From Pseudomonadota bacterium (GTDB lineage Bacteria > Pseudomonadota > Alphaproteobacteria > SP197): DNA of 35,003 nt. This document shows, piece by piece, positions 1-9,040 of the stretch (its first letter is position 1; each line of letters begins with the position of its first letter). Under the pieces are notes generated by a model. It saw only the letters and a list, made by a program, of their open reading frames with translations, ran no database searches and was not told where the DNA came from. The position numbers were made by a program, and so were the translations under genes. Location of the stretch: positions 1-35,003 of the forward strand of contig JAQCLG010000019.1 in assembly GCA_027592745.1 (NCBI GenBank), read 5' to 3'.

Positions 1-1857
1 CCGGCCGAGCAGGGCCAGGCGGCGCCGGCGCCGGCCGGCCCCGGCTACGAACTGATCCAGTCCATGGAGGCCCAGCAGCGCGTCATCGCCCAGGCCTACC
101 GCAGCGGCATCGTCGCCCTGGACACCGAGACGACCTCGCTCGATCCCATGCTCGCCGAACTCTGCGGCATCTCGATGAGCACCCAATCGGGCGGGGGCTG
201 CTACATCCCGGTGGGGCACCGCCAGCGCGACGCCTTCGACGCCAAGCCCGAGCAGCTTGCCCTCGACGATGTCGTCGCCGCACTCAAGCCCCTGCTGCTC
301 GATCCCTCCGTGCTCAAGATCGGCCAGAACATCAAGTACGACCTGGTCGTGCTGGCCCGCCACGGCCTCGACGTCGCGCCGCTCGACGACACCATGCTGC
401 TCTCCTATGTGCTGGAAGGCGGCAAACACGACCACAAGATGGATTCCCTTGCCCAGCTCTACCTCGGACGTTCGACGATCCCCTTCAAGGACGTCTGCGG
501 CACGGGCAAGAACCAGATCACCTTCGATCATGTCCCGCTCGACCGCGCCCTGGCCTATGCCGCCGAGGACGCCGACATCACCCTCTCGCTCTGGCAGCAC
601 CTCAAGCCGCGCCTGGCATCGGAAAAGGTGACGACGATCTACGAGACGGTGGAGCGGCCGCTGATCCCGGTCATCGCCGAGATGGAAAGGCAGGGCATCA
701 AGGTCGACCGTACCGAACTGGAGCGGCTCTCGGGCACCTTCGCGACGCGCATCGACGCCCTGGAAAAGGAGATCCACGCACTTGCCGGCCATCCCTTCAC
801 GATCGGCAGCCCCAAGCAGCTGGGCGAAGTGCTGTTCGACGAGATGGGCATGGACGGCGGCGGCAAGAAGGGCAAGTCGGGCGCCTACACGACCTCGGCC
901 GACGTGCTGGAGACGCTCGCGGCCCAGGGCCATGCGCTGCCCGAGAAGGTGCTGGAATGGCGCCAGCTCTCCAAGCTCAAGAGCACCTACACCGACACGC
1001 TGGTGACGCAGATCAATCCGGTGACCGGGCGCGTCCATACCTCCTTCTCCATGGCCGCTGCCTCGACGGGGCGGCTGGCCTCATCGGACCCCAACCTGCA
1101 GAACATTCCGGTGCGGACCGAGGAAGGCCGGCGCATCCGCACCGCCTTCATCGCCGAGAAGGACCACCTGCTGCTTTCGGCCGATTACTCGCAGATCGAG
1201 CTGCGCCTGCTTGCCCATGTCGCCGACATCGCCACGCTGAAGGATGCCTTCCGCGATGGCCTCGACATCCACGCCATGACCGCCAGCCAGGTCTTCGGCG
1301 TGCCGCTCGAGCAGATGGACGGCGAGACCCGGCGCAAGGCCAAGGCGATCAACTTCGGCATCATCTACGGCATCAGTGCCTTCGGCCTGGCCCGCCAGCT
1401 CGGCATCGGTCGCGACGAGGCCAGGGCCTACATCGACGCCTATTTCGAGCGTTACCCGGGCATCCGCGACTACATGGATGCAGCGCGCAAGCAGGCGCGC
1501 GAAACCGGCTACGTCACCACCCTGTTCGGGCGCAAGTGCCATGTGCCCGGCATCAACGACAAGAACCCCTCGACGCGCGGCTTCTACGAACGCGCCGCGA
1601 TCAACGCCCCGCTCCAGGGTTCGGCCGCCGACATCATCAAGCGCGCCATGATCAAGGTGCCCGGCGCGCTCGCCGAGGCCGGCCTGAAGGCGCGCATGCT
1701 GCTGCAGGTTCACGATGAACTGCTGTTCGAGGTGCCCGAGGGCGAGGCCGATACGACCGCCGCACTGGCCAAGCGCGTGATGGAGGATGCCGCCCATCTT
1801 TCCGTGCCGCTGACCGTGGAGACCGGCTTCGGCAGGAACTGGACGCAGGCGCACTGA
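1..1857 (+). CDS. polA: DNA polymerase I, 3'-5' exonuclease and polymerase domains (5' end outside window)
   Basis: The frame is open from base 1, so this is the C-terminal 618 codons of DNA polymerase I; the N-terminal 5'-3' exonuclease domain would lie upstream of the window. The 3'-5' proofreading domain begins near base 110 with the exo I motif LDTETT, so metal-binding Asp and Glu are present. The polymerase domain has motif A (DYSQIELR, about 1183-1206), motif B (KAINFGIIYG, about 1342-1371) and motif C (QVHDEL, about 1705-1722), which carry the catalytic carboxylates and the O-helix Lys and Tyr. The enzyme fills gaps in replication and excision repair. The first in-frame ATG is base 64, but homology starts before it. 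The gene converges on the DUF899 gene with a 60-base gap. Confidence 0.96.
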   Translation, partial: PAEQGQAAPAPAGPGYELIQSMEAQQRVIAQAYRSGIVALDTETTSLDPMLAELCGISMSTQSGGGCYIPVGHRQRDAFDAKPEQLALDDVVAALKPLLLDPSVLKIGQNIKYDLVVLARHGLDVAPLDDTMLLSYVLEGGKHDHKMDSLAQLYLGRSTIPFKDVCGTGKNQITFDHVPLDRALAYAAEDADITLSLWQHLKPRLASEKVTTIYETVERPLIPVIAEMERQGIKVDRTELERLSGTFATRIDALEKEIHALAGHPFTIGSPKQLGEVLFDEMGMDGGGKKGKSGAYTTSADVLETLAAQGHALPEKVLEWRQLSKLKSTYTDTLVTQINPVTGRVHTSFSMAAASTGRLASSDPNLQNIPVRTEEGRRIRTAFIAEKDHLLLSADYSQIELRLLAHVADIATLKDAFRDGLDIHAMTASQVFGVPLEQMDGETRRKAKAINFGIIYGISAFGLARQLGIGRDEARAYIDAYFERYPGIRDYMDAARKQARETGYVTTLFGRKCHVPGINDKNPSTRGFYERAAINAPLQGSAADIIKRAMIKVPGALAEAGLKARMLLQVHDELLFEVPEGEADTTAALAKRVMEDAAHLSVPLTVETGFGRNWTQAH

Positions 1858-1917
1858 GGGGCAGCGAGGGAGGCTGCCTTCTGCCTGGCGGGGCGAACCT
1901 TCCCCGATGGCGGGCGG

Positions 1918-2664
1918 TCAGCCCTTGCCAGCGCAACAGGCGCGGCCGGTGACGGCATCCTCATAACGGTCGTGGTGGCGAACCCAGTCGCCCAGATCGC
2001 CGTTCGGGCCGGTCTCGTTGCGCCCCAGGGGGGCGATGTCGAGATAGGCATAGATGCCCATCATCGCCTCGTCGCCGCGGGCGTAGGTCGAATAGGTATG
2101 GAAGATCGTGCCGTCGCGATCGCGGAAGAAGGCGCTGGTGCCGCCGTAGTCTTCCAGCTCCGGCGTACAGGCCCGGTGGTTGTAGATCGCTTCGCCACGG
2201 GCCATTTCCTCGGGCCTGAACGAGACGCCGAAGTCGAAGTTGAAGTAGCTCCCTGCCGAGGAGACCCAGCGGAAACCCCAGCCCATGCGCTCCCTGAAGG
2301 GCGCAATCCTGCTCCACGGCGCGCTGGAGACCGCGGCGAAGGAGACATCGTGATGTTCCATGTGGCGCCGGGCGCCATCGACATGGTCGGCGGTCAGCGA
2401 GCAGCCGGGGCAACCCTCCTCCCACTCTGGAGCGAACATGAAGTGCTGGACAATGAGCTGGCTGCGCCCCTCGAACAGGTCGCCGAAGCCGATGCGACCG
2501 GCCGGCCCCTCGAAGGCATAGTCCTTCTCGATGCGCACCCAGGGCAGCGCCTGGCGCTCGTCGCGCAGGGCATCGCGGGTGCGGGTGAGCGCCTTCTCGC
2601 GTTCGAGCAGGTCCAGGCGCGCGCGGAGCCATTCCTCGCGCGAGACAACGGCATGGTCGGTCAT
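1918..2664 (-). CDS. DUF899 family thioredoxin-like protein
   Basis: The 248-residue product matches the DUF899 family, whose members resemble a thioredoxin fold without a proven reaction. An N-terminal helical part is followed by FMFAPEWEEGCPGCS, with a Cys-x-x-Cys at residues 85 and 88 that recalls a redox motif, then the conserved blocks GWGFRWVSS and FNFDFGVSF and a C-terminal GIYAYLDIAPLGRNE block. The ATG at 2664 has a good ribosome site (GGAGG, about ten bases upstream). It lies 21 bases after the SRPBCC gene and is the last gene of an ArsR-SRPBCC-DUF899 operon, an arrangement I recognise from other proteobacteria. The substrate is unknown. Confidence 0.88.
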   Translation of the reverse strand: MTDHAVVSREEWLRARLDLLEREKALTRTRDALRDERQALPWVRIEKDYAFEGPAGRIGFGDLFEGRSQLIVQHFMFAPEWEEGCPGCSLTADHVDGARRHMEHHDVSFAAVSSAPWSRIAPFRERMGWGFRWVSSAGSYFNFDFGVSFRPEEMARGEAIYNHRACTPELEDYGGTSAFFRDRDGTIFHTYSTYARGDEAMMGIYAYLDIAPLGRNETGPNGDLGDWVRHHDRYEDAVTGRACCAGKG

Positions 2665-2685
2665 GATGCGGTTCCTCCGATGGGG

Positions 2686-3117
2686 TCAGGAAGTGATGGC
2701 GCGTTCGAGCCGGTCGAGCGCCTCGGACCAGCCGCCTTCGTGGTCGTCGCGGGCTTTCTCGTCGGCGAACATCTCGTGGGTGAGCGTCAGCGTGGTGCCC
2801 TGCCCGTCCGGGTGCAGATCGATGTTGACCTGGGACTCCCGCTCAGGCGTGCTGTGCTAGGCCCAGCTGAAGACCAGCGTCCGGTTTTCCACGATCCGCC
2901 GGTAGAGACCGCCGACCTCATGGCGCTCGCCGTCGGCCGAACGGAAGGCAACGCGGAAGGCGCCGCCGACCCGCAGGTCGGTCTCGGCGACCAGTGTCTG
3001 GCTGCCGGCGATGCCCCACCAGCGCAGCATCATCTCGGGCATCGTCCAGGCGCGGAAGATGCGCTCGGGCGACGCCTTCAGGTGGCGGCGCATGGTCAGG
3101 GCGGGACGCTGGTTCAT
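2686..3117 (-). pseudogene. SRPBCC (AHSA1-like) domain protein interrupted by an in-frame TAG
   Basis: Reading from the ATG at 3117 gives an AHSA1/START-like lipid-binding-fold protein (MRRHLKASPERIFRAWTMPE, then MMLRWWG). After 86 codons the frame meets TAG (2857-2859), inside the family block VFSWA-x-STPERES where homologs usually have Trp. Translation past the stop stays family-like (STPERESQV, LTLTHEMFADEKARDDHEGGW, here split at the 20-residue limit) to TGA at 2686-2688, giving 143 positions in all, the normal length. One transition (TGG to TAG) would explain it. Its start overlaps the arsR stop (ATGA), so it is the second gene of the operon. It could be a recent pseudogene, a sequencing error or a readthrough gene. 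Confidence 0.82.
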
Positions 3118-3455
3118 GATTGCTCTTCCTCCGACTCGACGAATGCAGCCAGACGGTCGAGTTGCCCGCTCCAGAAGCGTTCGTAACGCTCCAGCCAGGC
3201 AGCGGCCTCCTGCATGGGAGCGGCCTGCAGGTGGCAGGCGACGGTCCTGCCGGTCTTGCACCGACGTATGAGACCGGCATCCGACAGGACCGACAGGTGT
3301 TTCATGACTCCCGGCAGGCTCATGCCCAGGGGCCCCGCCAGCGCGCTCACCGACAGCCCGTCCTCCTGCTGGAGGCGGGCCAGCAGGGCGCGGCGCGTGG
3401 GGTCGGCCAGGGCGGCGAAGGTGCGGTCGAGTGCATTCTGATTTTGCTTAACCAT
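3114..3455 (-). CDS. ArsR-family winged-helix transcriptional regulator
   Basis: This 113-residue protein has the ArsR/SmtB winged-helix fold: ALDRTFAALADPTRRALLAR (helix 1-2), then LSVSALAGPLGMSLPGVMKH as the helix-turn-helix and a wing around GLIRRCKTGRTVACHL. There is no Cys-rich metal site such as ELCVCDL, which fits the non-metal subgroup usually paired with SRPBCC proteins. I chose ATG 3455 because homologs start just before the ALDR block; a start at 3491 would add an unconserved tail. The gene leads the ArsR-SRPBCC-DUF899 operon and its stop overlaps the next start. A perfect palindrome covers its start codon, so it probably represses itself. Confidence 0.88.
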   Translation of the reverse strand: MVKQNQNALDRTFAALADPTRRALLARLQQEDGLSVSALAGPLGMSLPGVMKHLSVLSDAGLIRRCKTGRTVACHLQAAPMQEAAAWLERYERFWSGQLDRLAAFVESEEEQS

Positions 3456-3463
3456 GTGGTTAA
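3448..3463. promoter_or_regulatory. Palindromic operator overlapping the arsR start codon
   Basis: TTAACCATGTGGTTAA is a perfect inverted repeat with 7-base arms and a 2-base centre. On the minus strand the inner bases supply the ATG and Val codon of the ArsR gene, so repressor bound here would cover the translation start and probably the promoter. ArsR dimers bind this kind of short AT-flanked dyad. That this ArsR binds it is inference. Confidence 0.6.
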
Positions 3464-3550
3464 CTATTGGGGCAAGGCCTGGCCCTGTCAAGCCGTTTCA
3501 CCGCCAGACACGCGCGATGGGCGCGTCGGGCGCCACCGGAATTTCCTCTG

Positions 3551-3714
3551 GATTCGATCCACGAATCAGAACATATAATTGGGATCGGACGGACGGTTTG
3601 GTCTGTCGCAACGCAGGTGACGCGCTTGATGGCGCCTAAGCCGGTGACCACCGGCAGCTCCTCCCCAACATCCGATCTTTGTTAACGACCCGTGGCACAA
3701 CCGTGCCATGGCAC
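3551..3714 (+). promoter_or_regulatory. Structured leader region upstream of the cold-shock gene
   Basis: The 276 bases between the arsR start and the csp start hold no gene. They contain three short hairpins: GATTCG/CGAATC (3551-3567), GCCGGTG/CACCGGC (3640-3655) and TGGCAC/GTGCCA with an AACC loop (3693-3708). The last overlaps the 12-base palindrome GTGCCATGGCAC (3703-3714), giving two alternative pairings of the same GTGCCA segment just before the Shine-Dalgarno. Long structured leaders that refold with temperature are known for cspA mRNAs. The transcription start here is not visible to me. Confidence 0.35.
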
Positions 3715-3731
3715 TACGGAGACGTGTCCCC

Positions 3732-3938
3732 ATGCAGACGGGTACCATCAAGTGGTTCAATGCCACCAAGGGTTACGGCTTTATCGCCCCTGACCAGGGC
3801 GGCAAGGACGTGTTTGTTCACATCAGTGCCGTCGAGCGCGCCGGCCTCCAGACCCTGCGCGAGGGTCAGAAGGTCCAGTTCGACACCGTTCCCGGCCGCG
3901 ACGGCCGCACGGCGGCGGACAACCTTTCGGTCGTGTGA
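3732..3938 (+). CDS. cspA: Cold-shock domain protein (CspA family)
   Basis: The 68-residue product is one complete cold-shock domain, an OB fold that binds single-stranded RNA and DNA and melts RNA structure. RNP1 is KGYGFI (residues 13-18) and RNP2 is VFVHI (residues 27-31), with GTIKWFN before them and GQKVQFD after. The start at 3732 is set by the conserved [10 protein letters not shown] opening and a GGAG nine bases or so upstream; the upstream GTG/ATG candidates add unconserved residues. It stands alone, convergent with pckA, and is followed by a strong hairpin. The leader carries several hairpins, which suggests post-transcriptional control, but cold induction is inferred. Confidence 0.93.
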   Translation: MQTGTIKWFNATKGYGFIAPDQGGKDVFVHISAVERAGLQTLREGQKVQFDTVPGRDGRTAADNLSVV

Positions 3939-3978
3939 TCGACGCCAATTCGACCCCCGCATGGGGGCTGAAACGAAA

Positions 3979-4012
3979 GAAAGGGCGGGAAGCCACAGCT
4001 CCCCGCCCTTTC
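3979..4012. terminator. Bidirectional terminator between csp and pckA
   Basis: GAAAGGGCGGG (3979-3989) pairs perfectly with CCCGCCCTTTC (4002-4012) around a 12-base loop. On the minus strand the stem is followed by a T-rich stretch (TTTCGTTTC), so it can end pckA transcripts; on the plus strand the tail is GCGTTTCC. It sits 40 bases after csp and 28 bases beyond the pckA stop, between convergent genes. Confidence 0.75.
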
Positions 4013-4040
4013 GCGTTTCCGGCAGTGCCGAAGCGTAAAC

Positions 4041-5651
4041 TCAGGCCGCCAGCCGCGGCCCGGCTTCCCTGACGGGAGCATCGACGAAGTCGTCGAAGAC
4101 CTCGAAGTTCTTCTGGAAACGGCCGACCAGGTCGCGCGCCTGGGCATCGTAGGCATCCTTGTCGGACCAGGTCTCGCGCGGGTTGAGCGCCTCGGACGGA
4201 ACACCCGGGCAGGACTCGGGCACCATGACGCCGAAGTTCTCATCGCGCCGGAAACTCGCCTTTGCCAGCGTGCCGTCGAGCGCGGCATTGAGCAATGCGC
4301 GGGTGTGGCGGATCGACATGCGCTCGCCCACGCCGTAGGCACCGCCCGACCAGCCGGTGTTGACCAGCCAGCAATCGGCGCCGTGCTTGGCAATCTTGTC
4401 GGCCAGCAGGCGGCCGTAGACGGTGGGGTGGCGGGGCATGAAGGGGGCGCCGTAGCAGGCCGAGAAGGTCGCCTGGGGTTCGTTGCCCAGGCCCTTTTCG
4501 GTGCCGGCGACCTTGGCCGTGTAGCCCGAAAGGAAATGGTACATGGCCTGTTCGGGCGTCAGCCTGGAGATCGGCGGCAGGACCCCGAAGGCGTCGGCCG
4601 TCAGCATCACGACGTTGCCGGGATGGCCGGCGTGGCCGGTCGCCGAGGCATTGGGAATGAAGTCCAGCGGATAGGCCGCACGCGTGTTCTCGGTGTGGCG
4701 GGCATCGTCGAGATCGAGCTGCCGCGTGAAGGGATCCATCACCACGTTCTCGAGCACGGTGCCGAAACGTCCGGTGGTGGCGTAGATCTCCGGCTCGGCC
4801 TCGGCCGAGAGGCGGATCACCTTGGCATAACAGCCGCCTTCGAAGTTGAAGACGCCGTTGTTGCCCCAGCCGTGTTCGTCGTCGCCCACCAGGGTGCGCA
4901 GCGGATCGGCCGAAAGGGTCGTCTTGCCGGTGCCTGAAAGGCCGAAGAATACCGCCGAATCGCCGTCGCTTCCGACGTTGACCGAGCAGTGCATCGGCAG
5001 CACATCCTTGGGCGGCAGCAGGAAGTTGAGGATCGAGAAGACCGATTTCTTGATCTCGCCGGCATAGGAGGTGCCGCCGATCAGCACCAGGCGCTGCTCG
5101 AAGTCGAGCGCGATCACGGTCTGCGAACGGCTGCCGTCGAGTGCGGGATCGGCAAGGAACCCGGGCGCCTGGATGATCGTGAAGTCGGGCGCGAAATCGC
5201 GTCGGGCATCGACCGGGGGCACGATCAGGAGCTGCTGGGCAAACAGGCTGTGCCAGGCCTGCTCGGTGACGACACGGACCTTGACCCGCAGGTCGGGATC
5301 GGCGCCGCCGAAGAGATCCTGCACATAGGCTTCGCGACCCTGGTAGTAGGCCAGCATGCGGGCCTTCAGCGCGGCGAAATGGGCCGGGTCCATGGGTACG
5401 TTGACCTTGCCCCAGGCGACCTCGTTCTCGCTGGCGGCGTTCTTCACGATGAACTTGTCGCTGGCCGAACGGCCGGTGTGCTGGCCCGTCAGGACGACGA
5501 ACGCGCCGCCGGCGGCAACCTCGCCTTCGCCCTTGCGGATGGCATGCTCGTAGAGCCCGGGTACCGAAAGGTTCCAGTGCTGGGCGCCGAGGTTCTGAAA
5601 GCCGTGCGTCTCCAGTCCGACATTGCTGTGGACCGGTCCGTTGATCGCCAT
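4041..5651 (-). CDS. pckA: Phosphoenolpyruvate carboxykinase (ATP)
   Basis: This 536-residue protein is the ATP-dependent PEP carboxykinase, which converts oxaloacetate plus ATP to PEP, CO2 and ADP as the first committed step of gluconeogenesis. It has the P-loop [11 protein letters not shown] (about residues 235-245), the following DDEHGWG and [10 protein letters not shown] blocks, [13 protein letters not shown] near the N terminus, and the arginine-containing substrate loops. I chose ATG 5651 ([10 protein letters not shown]) because it has GGGAGG nine bases upstream and gives the usual family length; the longer frame to 5723 adds unconserved residues. A small hairpin (5686-5706, GGGCACC/GGTGCCC) lies in its leader. 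In many alphaproteobacteria pckA is divergent from chvI and controlled by ChvI; here a HugZ-like gene lies between. Confidence 0.96.
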   Translation of the reverse strand: MAINGPVHSNVGLETHGFQNLGAQHWNLSVPGLYEHAIRKGEGEVAAGGAFVVLTGQHTGRSASDKFIVKNAASENEVAWGKVNVPMDPAHFAALKARMLAYYQGREAYVQDLFGGADPDLRVKVRVVTEQAWHSLFAQQLLIVPPVDARRDFAPDFTIIQAPGFLADPALDGSRSQTVIALDFEQRLVLIGGTSYAGEIKKSVFSILNFLLPPKDVLPMHCSVNVGSDGDSAVFFGLSGTGKTTLSADPLRTLVGDDEHGWGNNGVFNFEGGCYAKVIRLSAEAEPEIYATTGRFGTVLENVVMDPFTRQLDLDDARHTENTRAAYPLDFIPNASATGHAGHPGNVVMLTADAFGVLPPISRLTPEQAMYHFLSGYTAKVAGTEKGLGNEPQATFSACYGAPFMPRHPTVYGRLLADKIAKHGADCWLVNTGWSGGAYGVGERMSIRHTRALLNAALDGTLAKASFRRDENFGVMVPESCPGVPSEALNPRETWSDKDAYDAQARDLVGRFQKNFEVFDDFVDAPVREAGPRLAA

Positions 5652-5790
5652 GAAGTTAAGACCTCCCGGTCTCTCTGCCGTGTCGGGGCACCGCCTGTGG
5701 GTGCCCGGGGGGTAGCGATTCAAAGCCTAACGGACGCGCCAAGGCAAGGCCGGAATGGTCGCAAAAGCGGCATGTTTACCCACAATCGTC

Positions 5791-6486
5791 TCAGGATTTG
5801 CGCGCCTTGCGAACAAGTTCGACGATCGCGACGCGCAAATCGGCTGCCGCACCGAGCCGGGCGGCATAGTCGCAGCGTACCGCCTGCGTGCCCGCAACCA
5901 GGTCCATGCCGTCGGCATCGAGCGCCCCGATGCGGCCGCCGGGCGCGCCGGCAAGCAGATCGACGGCATCGGCATGGTCGGCGTGCATGTGCTCGATCGC
6001 GCCTGCCTCGGACTGCGCGAGATCGGCCGCCAGGGCAGCGGGAACCAGGAAATCGGCGGCCGCGATCGTGTCGATGCGGCCGAAGCCTGCGATCAGGTGC
6101 CCGGCGTCGGGCTCCAGGCGGTAGAAGCGGAAATCGGCCAGTTCCAGCAGGCGCGCAGCCTCCGGATGGACCGCAAGGTAACGCCTGGACGCCGCCTGGC
6201 TTTCCGCCGGGGCGATGGTTCCGGTCAGGGTCAGGCGCGCCGCCGCCAGGCGCTCCCGGCGCCCCTCGCTGCCGTCGAGCAGCAGGCTGGCGCGGCCGTC
6301 GCGCTTGAGGTTCTGGGTATGGCGGGCGAGGTCGGAGAGCAGAAGCAGCGGCGCGCCGCGTTCGTCGCTTGCCAGCGCGACCAGGCTGGCAAACGGTGCA
6401 CCACCCTCCGCCAGGGTTGCCAGCGTGCCGTAGCGGCATCCGCGCAACAGCGCGCGGGCGCCCTCGAATGGTCCTTCTTGCGTCAC
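5791..6486 (-). CDS. HugZ-like pyridoxamine-phosphate-oxidase-fold protein with DUF2470 domain
   Basis: The product has an N-terminal split-barrel flavin-binding fold ([20 protein letters not shown], then [14 protein letters not shown]) and a C-terminal DUF2470 domain containing [14 protein letters not shown] (about residues 163-176), whose His cluster is the heme-contacting region in HugZ relatives. HugZ proteins degrade heme to release iron; for this alphaproteobacterial group the activity is not established. The start is taken as GTG 6486 because AAAGGCGG lies about five bases upstream and the family match begins right after it; a frame extending to 6546 is also open. The gene is divergent from chvI, with 84 bases between the starts, so a shared regulatory region is likely. 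Confidence 0.8.
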   Translation of the reverse strand: MTQEGPFEGARALLRGCRYGTLATLAEGGAPFASLVALASDERGAPLLLLSDLARHTQNLKRDGRASLLLDGSEGRRERLAAARLTLTGTIAPAESQAASRRYLAVHPEAARLLELADFRFYRLEPDAGHLIAGFGRIDTIAAADFLVPAALAADLAQSEAGAIEHMHADHADAVDLLAGAPGGRIGALDADGMDLVAGTQAVRCDYAARLGAAADLRVAIVELVRKARKS

Positions 6487-6570
6487 AGTTCCGCCTTTCT
6501 GCAGGTCAAGATCGCATCCTGGAGCGCAGTCGCGTGCCGTATCCACATATCGACCGGGGGTGTTAGACTG

Positions 6571-7320
6571 ATGTTGGCCTTAGAGAGCAACACATCGCGT
6601 GTGAGTTACGTGCCCGTGACCCAAACCATTGCGCTGGTCGATGACGACCGCAACATCCTGACCTCGGTCGCCATCGCCCTGGAGGCCGAAGGCTACAAGG
6701 TCATGTGTTATTCCGACAGCGTCGAGGCCCTCCAGCAGATTTCCGAGACGCCGCCGGACCTTGCCGTGCTCGACATCAAGATGCCCCGGCTGGACGGCAT
6801 GGAACTGCTCACGCGCCTGCGCCGCGAACACGACCTGCCGGTGATCTTCCTGACCTCGCTGGCCGACGAGACCGACGAGGCGCTGGGCCTGCGCATGGGC
6901 GCCGACGACTACATCACCAAGCCCTTTTCCTTGCGCCTTCTGACCGAGCGGATTCGCGCGGTGCTGCGCCGTGCCGCGCTGTCGAGCGGCGCCCGCGCCG
7001 AGGACGAGGACGACGAGCCGCCGGTGACCCGCGGCAACCTGGTGCTCGACCCCGCCCGCCACCGCTGCCTGTGGAAGGGCGACCCGGTCACCCTGACCGT
7101 CACCGAGTTCCTCATCCTCAAGGCGCTTGCCCTGCGCCCCGGCCACGTCAAGAGCCGCGACCAGTTGCTGGACGCGGCCTACGACGAGAACATCTATGTC
7201 GACGACCGCACGATCGACAGCCACATGAAGCGTGTGCGCAAGAAGTTCCGCATGGTCGATCCCGAGTTCTCGCACATCGAAACGCTCTATGGCGTCGGAT
7301 ATCGCTATAAGGAGACGTGA
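6571..7320 (+). CDS. chvI: ChvI-type two-component response regulator
   Basis: This is an OmpR/PhoB-class regulator: a receiver domain (acidic pocket DDD at 24-26, phosphoacceptor D68 in [12 protein letters not shown], conserved Lys in YITKPFS) and a C-terminal winged helix ([20 protein letters not shown] and [16 protein letters not shown]). The [20 protein letters not shown] opening is characteristic of ChvI. With ChvG it controls envelope, acid-stress and symbiosis-type genes in alphaproteobacteria. ATG 6571 is used; GTG 6601 is also possible, since conserved sequence starts about residue 17. chvG overlaps its end, so the two are co-transcribed. It lies divergently to the HugZ-like gene. 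Confidence 0.93.
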   Translation: MLALESNTSRVSYVPVTQTIALVDDDRNILTSVAIALEAEGYKVMCYSDSVEALQQISETPPDLAVLDIKMPRLDGMELLTRLRREHDLPVIFLTSLADETDEALGLRMGADDYITKPFSLRLLTERIRAVLRRAALSSGARAEDEDDEPPVTRGNLVLDPARHRCLWKGDPVTLTVTEFLILKALALRPGHVKSRDQLLDAAYDENIYVDDRTIDSHMKRVRKKFRMVDPEFSHIETLYGVGYRYKET

Positions 7321-9040
7321 GCCACGCCTGGTCGGCCTTGACGGCGGCCAGGCCACGGCAGCGCCGGCCCCCGCGGCCGACGCCAGGGAAGACGACCGCG
7401 ATACCGAGGAACTCGACCGCCGGCCGACGACGACGCTGACCCGTCGCCTGCTGGCGATCAACCTGGTGCCGCTGGCGCTGTTCCTGCTGGGCGTGCTCTA
7501 TCTCGACAACTACCGCGAGGGGCTGGTCGACCAGAAGATCGACTCGCTGATCGAGCACGGCGAGGTGATCGCCGGGGCGCTGGGCGAGACCGTGGTCGCG
7601 GTCGGCCTGGAAGACACCACCCAGCCGCCCATCACCCACATCATGGCAAGCCAGGCGCGTTCGCTGGTGCGCCGCCTGGTCACCACCTCCGGCACCCGCC
7701 TGCGCCTGTTCCAGGTCTCGGGCGAACTGATCGCCGACAGCCGGCAGCTGATCGGCGCCGGCGGCCTGGTGCAGCGCGAGGCCCTGCCGCCGCCCGGCGA
7801 GGAAGGCAGCTTCGAGCGCTGGCTGCGTCGCATCGATCGCGTCGCGCTCGGCGTCACCTCGCTGATGCACCCCTACGAGGCCTACCGGGAGAACCCGGAA
7901 CAGCTCGCGGGCGACTATCCCGAGATCGCCCATGCCATGATCGGCGAGACCGGCCACGCCCTGCGCGATGCCGGCCGCGACGGCCTGATCCTGACGGTGG
8001 CGGTGCCGATCCGCCACTACAAGCAGGTCCAGGGCGCCCTTCTGCTGTCGTCCACCCTGGAGGACGTCGAGGCCGAGCTGCGGGGGCTGCGCAGCGATGT
8101 CCTGGGCCTGGCCCTGATGGCCTTTGCCCTGACCGTGCTGCTCTCGCTCTACCTGGCCGGCACCATCGCCCGGCCGGTGCGCAACCTGGCGCGTGCCGCC
8201 GATGCCGTGCGCCACGGCCACGGGCGGGCCGGGACGATCCCCGACTACCGCCGCCGCGGCGACGAGATCGGCGAACTCTCGCGTGCGCTGATCGACATGA
8301 CCCACACCCTGGAGCAGCGCATGGTGGCGATCGAGCAGTTCGCCGCCGACGTCGCGCACGAGATCAAGAACCCGCTGTCCTCGCTCAAGAGCGCCATCGA
8401 GACGATCCAGCGCATCGAGGATCCGGCGCGCAGGGCACAGCTCTTCGGCATCGCAGGCGAGGACCTGCGCCGCATCGACCGCCTGATCACCGACATCTCC
8501 GATGCCAGCCGTCTCGACGCCGAACTCTCGCGCACCACCGCCGAACGCGTCGACATCGGGCTGCTGCTGGAGGCGCTGACCAAGGTGATCGGCGCGACCT
8601 GGGACGAGGACGGCCCGACGCTGGAGATCGGGCCGGGACTGCGCGGCGAGAACCTGACCGGCCGGTTCGTCATCGACGGCGTCGAGGACCGCCTGGTCCA
8701 GGTCATCTGCAACCTGCTGGCCAACGCCCGATCCTTCAGCCCGCCGGATGGCGTGGTCACCATCGACTGCCGGCGCGAGGGGCGCTGGATCGAGATCACC
8801 ATCGCCGACCAGGGCCCGGGCATCCCCGCCGGCAAGGAGGAGGCGATCTTCGACCGGTTCTACAGCGACCGTCCCGCGGGCGAGAAGTTCGGTACCCATT
8901 CGGGCCTGGGCCTCTCGATCTCCAAGCAGATCGTCTCCTCCACCGGCGGCTCGATCCGCGCGCACAACCTGGGCGACGATCCCGAACACCCCGCGGGCGC
9001 CTGTTTCACCGTCCGCCTGCCCGCCGCGAGGGAACCATGA
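7289..9040 (+). CDS. chvG: ChvG-type sensor histidine kinase
   Basis: About 583 residues. After a polar N-terminal tail there is a first membrane helix ([19 protein letters not shown]), a periplasmic sensor domain of roughly 190 residues, a second helix ([20 protein letters not shown]), a HAMP linker, a HisKA domain with the phosphorylated His in [15 protein letters not shown], and a HATPase with N box [11 protein letters not shown]1 DQGPGIP and G2 [10 protein letters not shown]. It is the membrane partner of ChvI. The start is uncertain: ATG 7289 overlaps chvI by 32 bases, while the good ribosome site AAGGAGA at 7309-7315 is not followed by an in-frame ATG, GTG or TTG. Its TGA overlaps the next gene's ATG. 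Confidence 0.9.
   Translation: MASDIAIRRREPRLVGLDGGQATAAPAPAADAREDDRDTEELDRRPTTTLTRRLLAINLVPLALFLLGVLYLDNYREGLVDQKIDSLIEHGEVIAGALGETVVAVGLEDTTQPPITHIMASQARSLVRRLVTTSGTRLRLFQVSGELIADSRQLIGAGGLVQREALPPPGEEGSFERWLRRIDRVALGVTSLMHPYEAYRENPEQLAGDYPEIAHAMIGETGHALRDAGRDGLILTVAVPIRHYKQVQGALLLSSTLEDVEAELRGLRSDVLGLALMAFALTVLLSLYLAGTIARPVRNLARAADAVRHGHGRAGTIPDYRRRGDEIGELSRALIDMTHTLEQRMVAIEQFAADVAHEIKNPLSSLKSAIETIQRIEDPARRAQLFGIAGEDLRRIDRLITDISDASRLDAELSRTTAERVDIGLLLEALTKVIGATWDEDGPTLEIGPGLRGENLTGRFVIDGVEDRLVQVICNLLANARSFSPPDGVVTIDCRREGRWIEITIADQGPGIPAGKEEAIFDRFYSDRPAGEKFGTHSGLGLSISKQIVSSTGGSIRAHNLGDDPEHPAGACFTVRLPAAREP

Noticed and set aside
1972-3186. Long plus-strand open frame across the DUF899 and SRPBCC genes
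   Set aside because: Low-complexity Ala/Gly/Val composition without domains; it is antisense to recognised genes.
4989-6308. Long plus-strand frame opposite pckA and the HugZ-like gene
   Set aside because: Both genes underneath have clear family motifs and ribosome sites; the frame has none.
7309-7319. Ribosome site AAGGAGA with GTG at 7317 as the chvG start
   Set aside because: That GTG is out of frame with chvG and the spacing is too short, so ATG 7289 was kept with a note of doubt.
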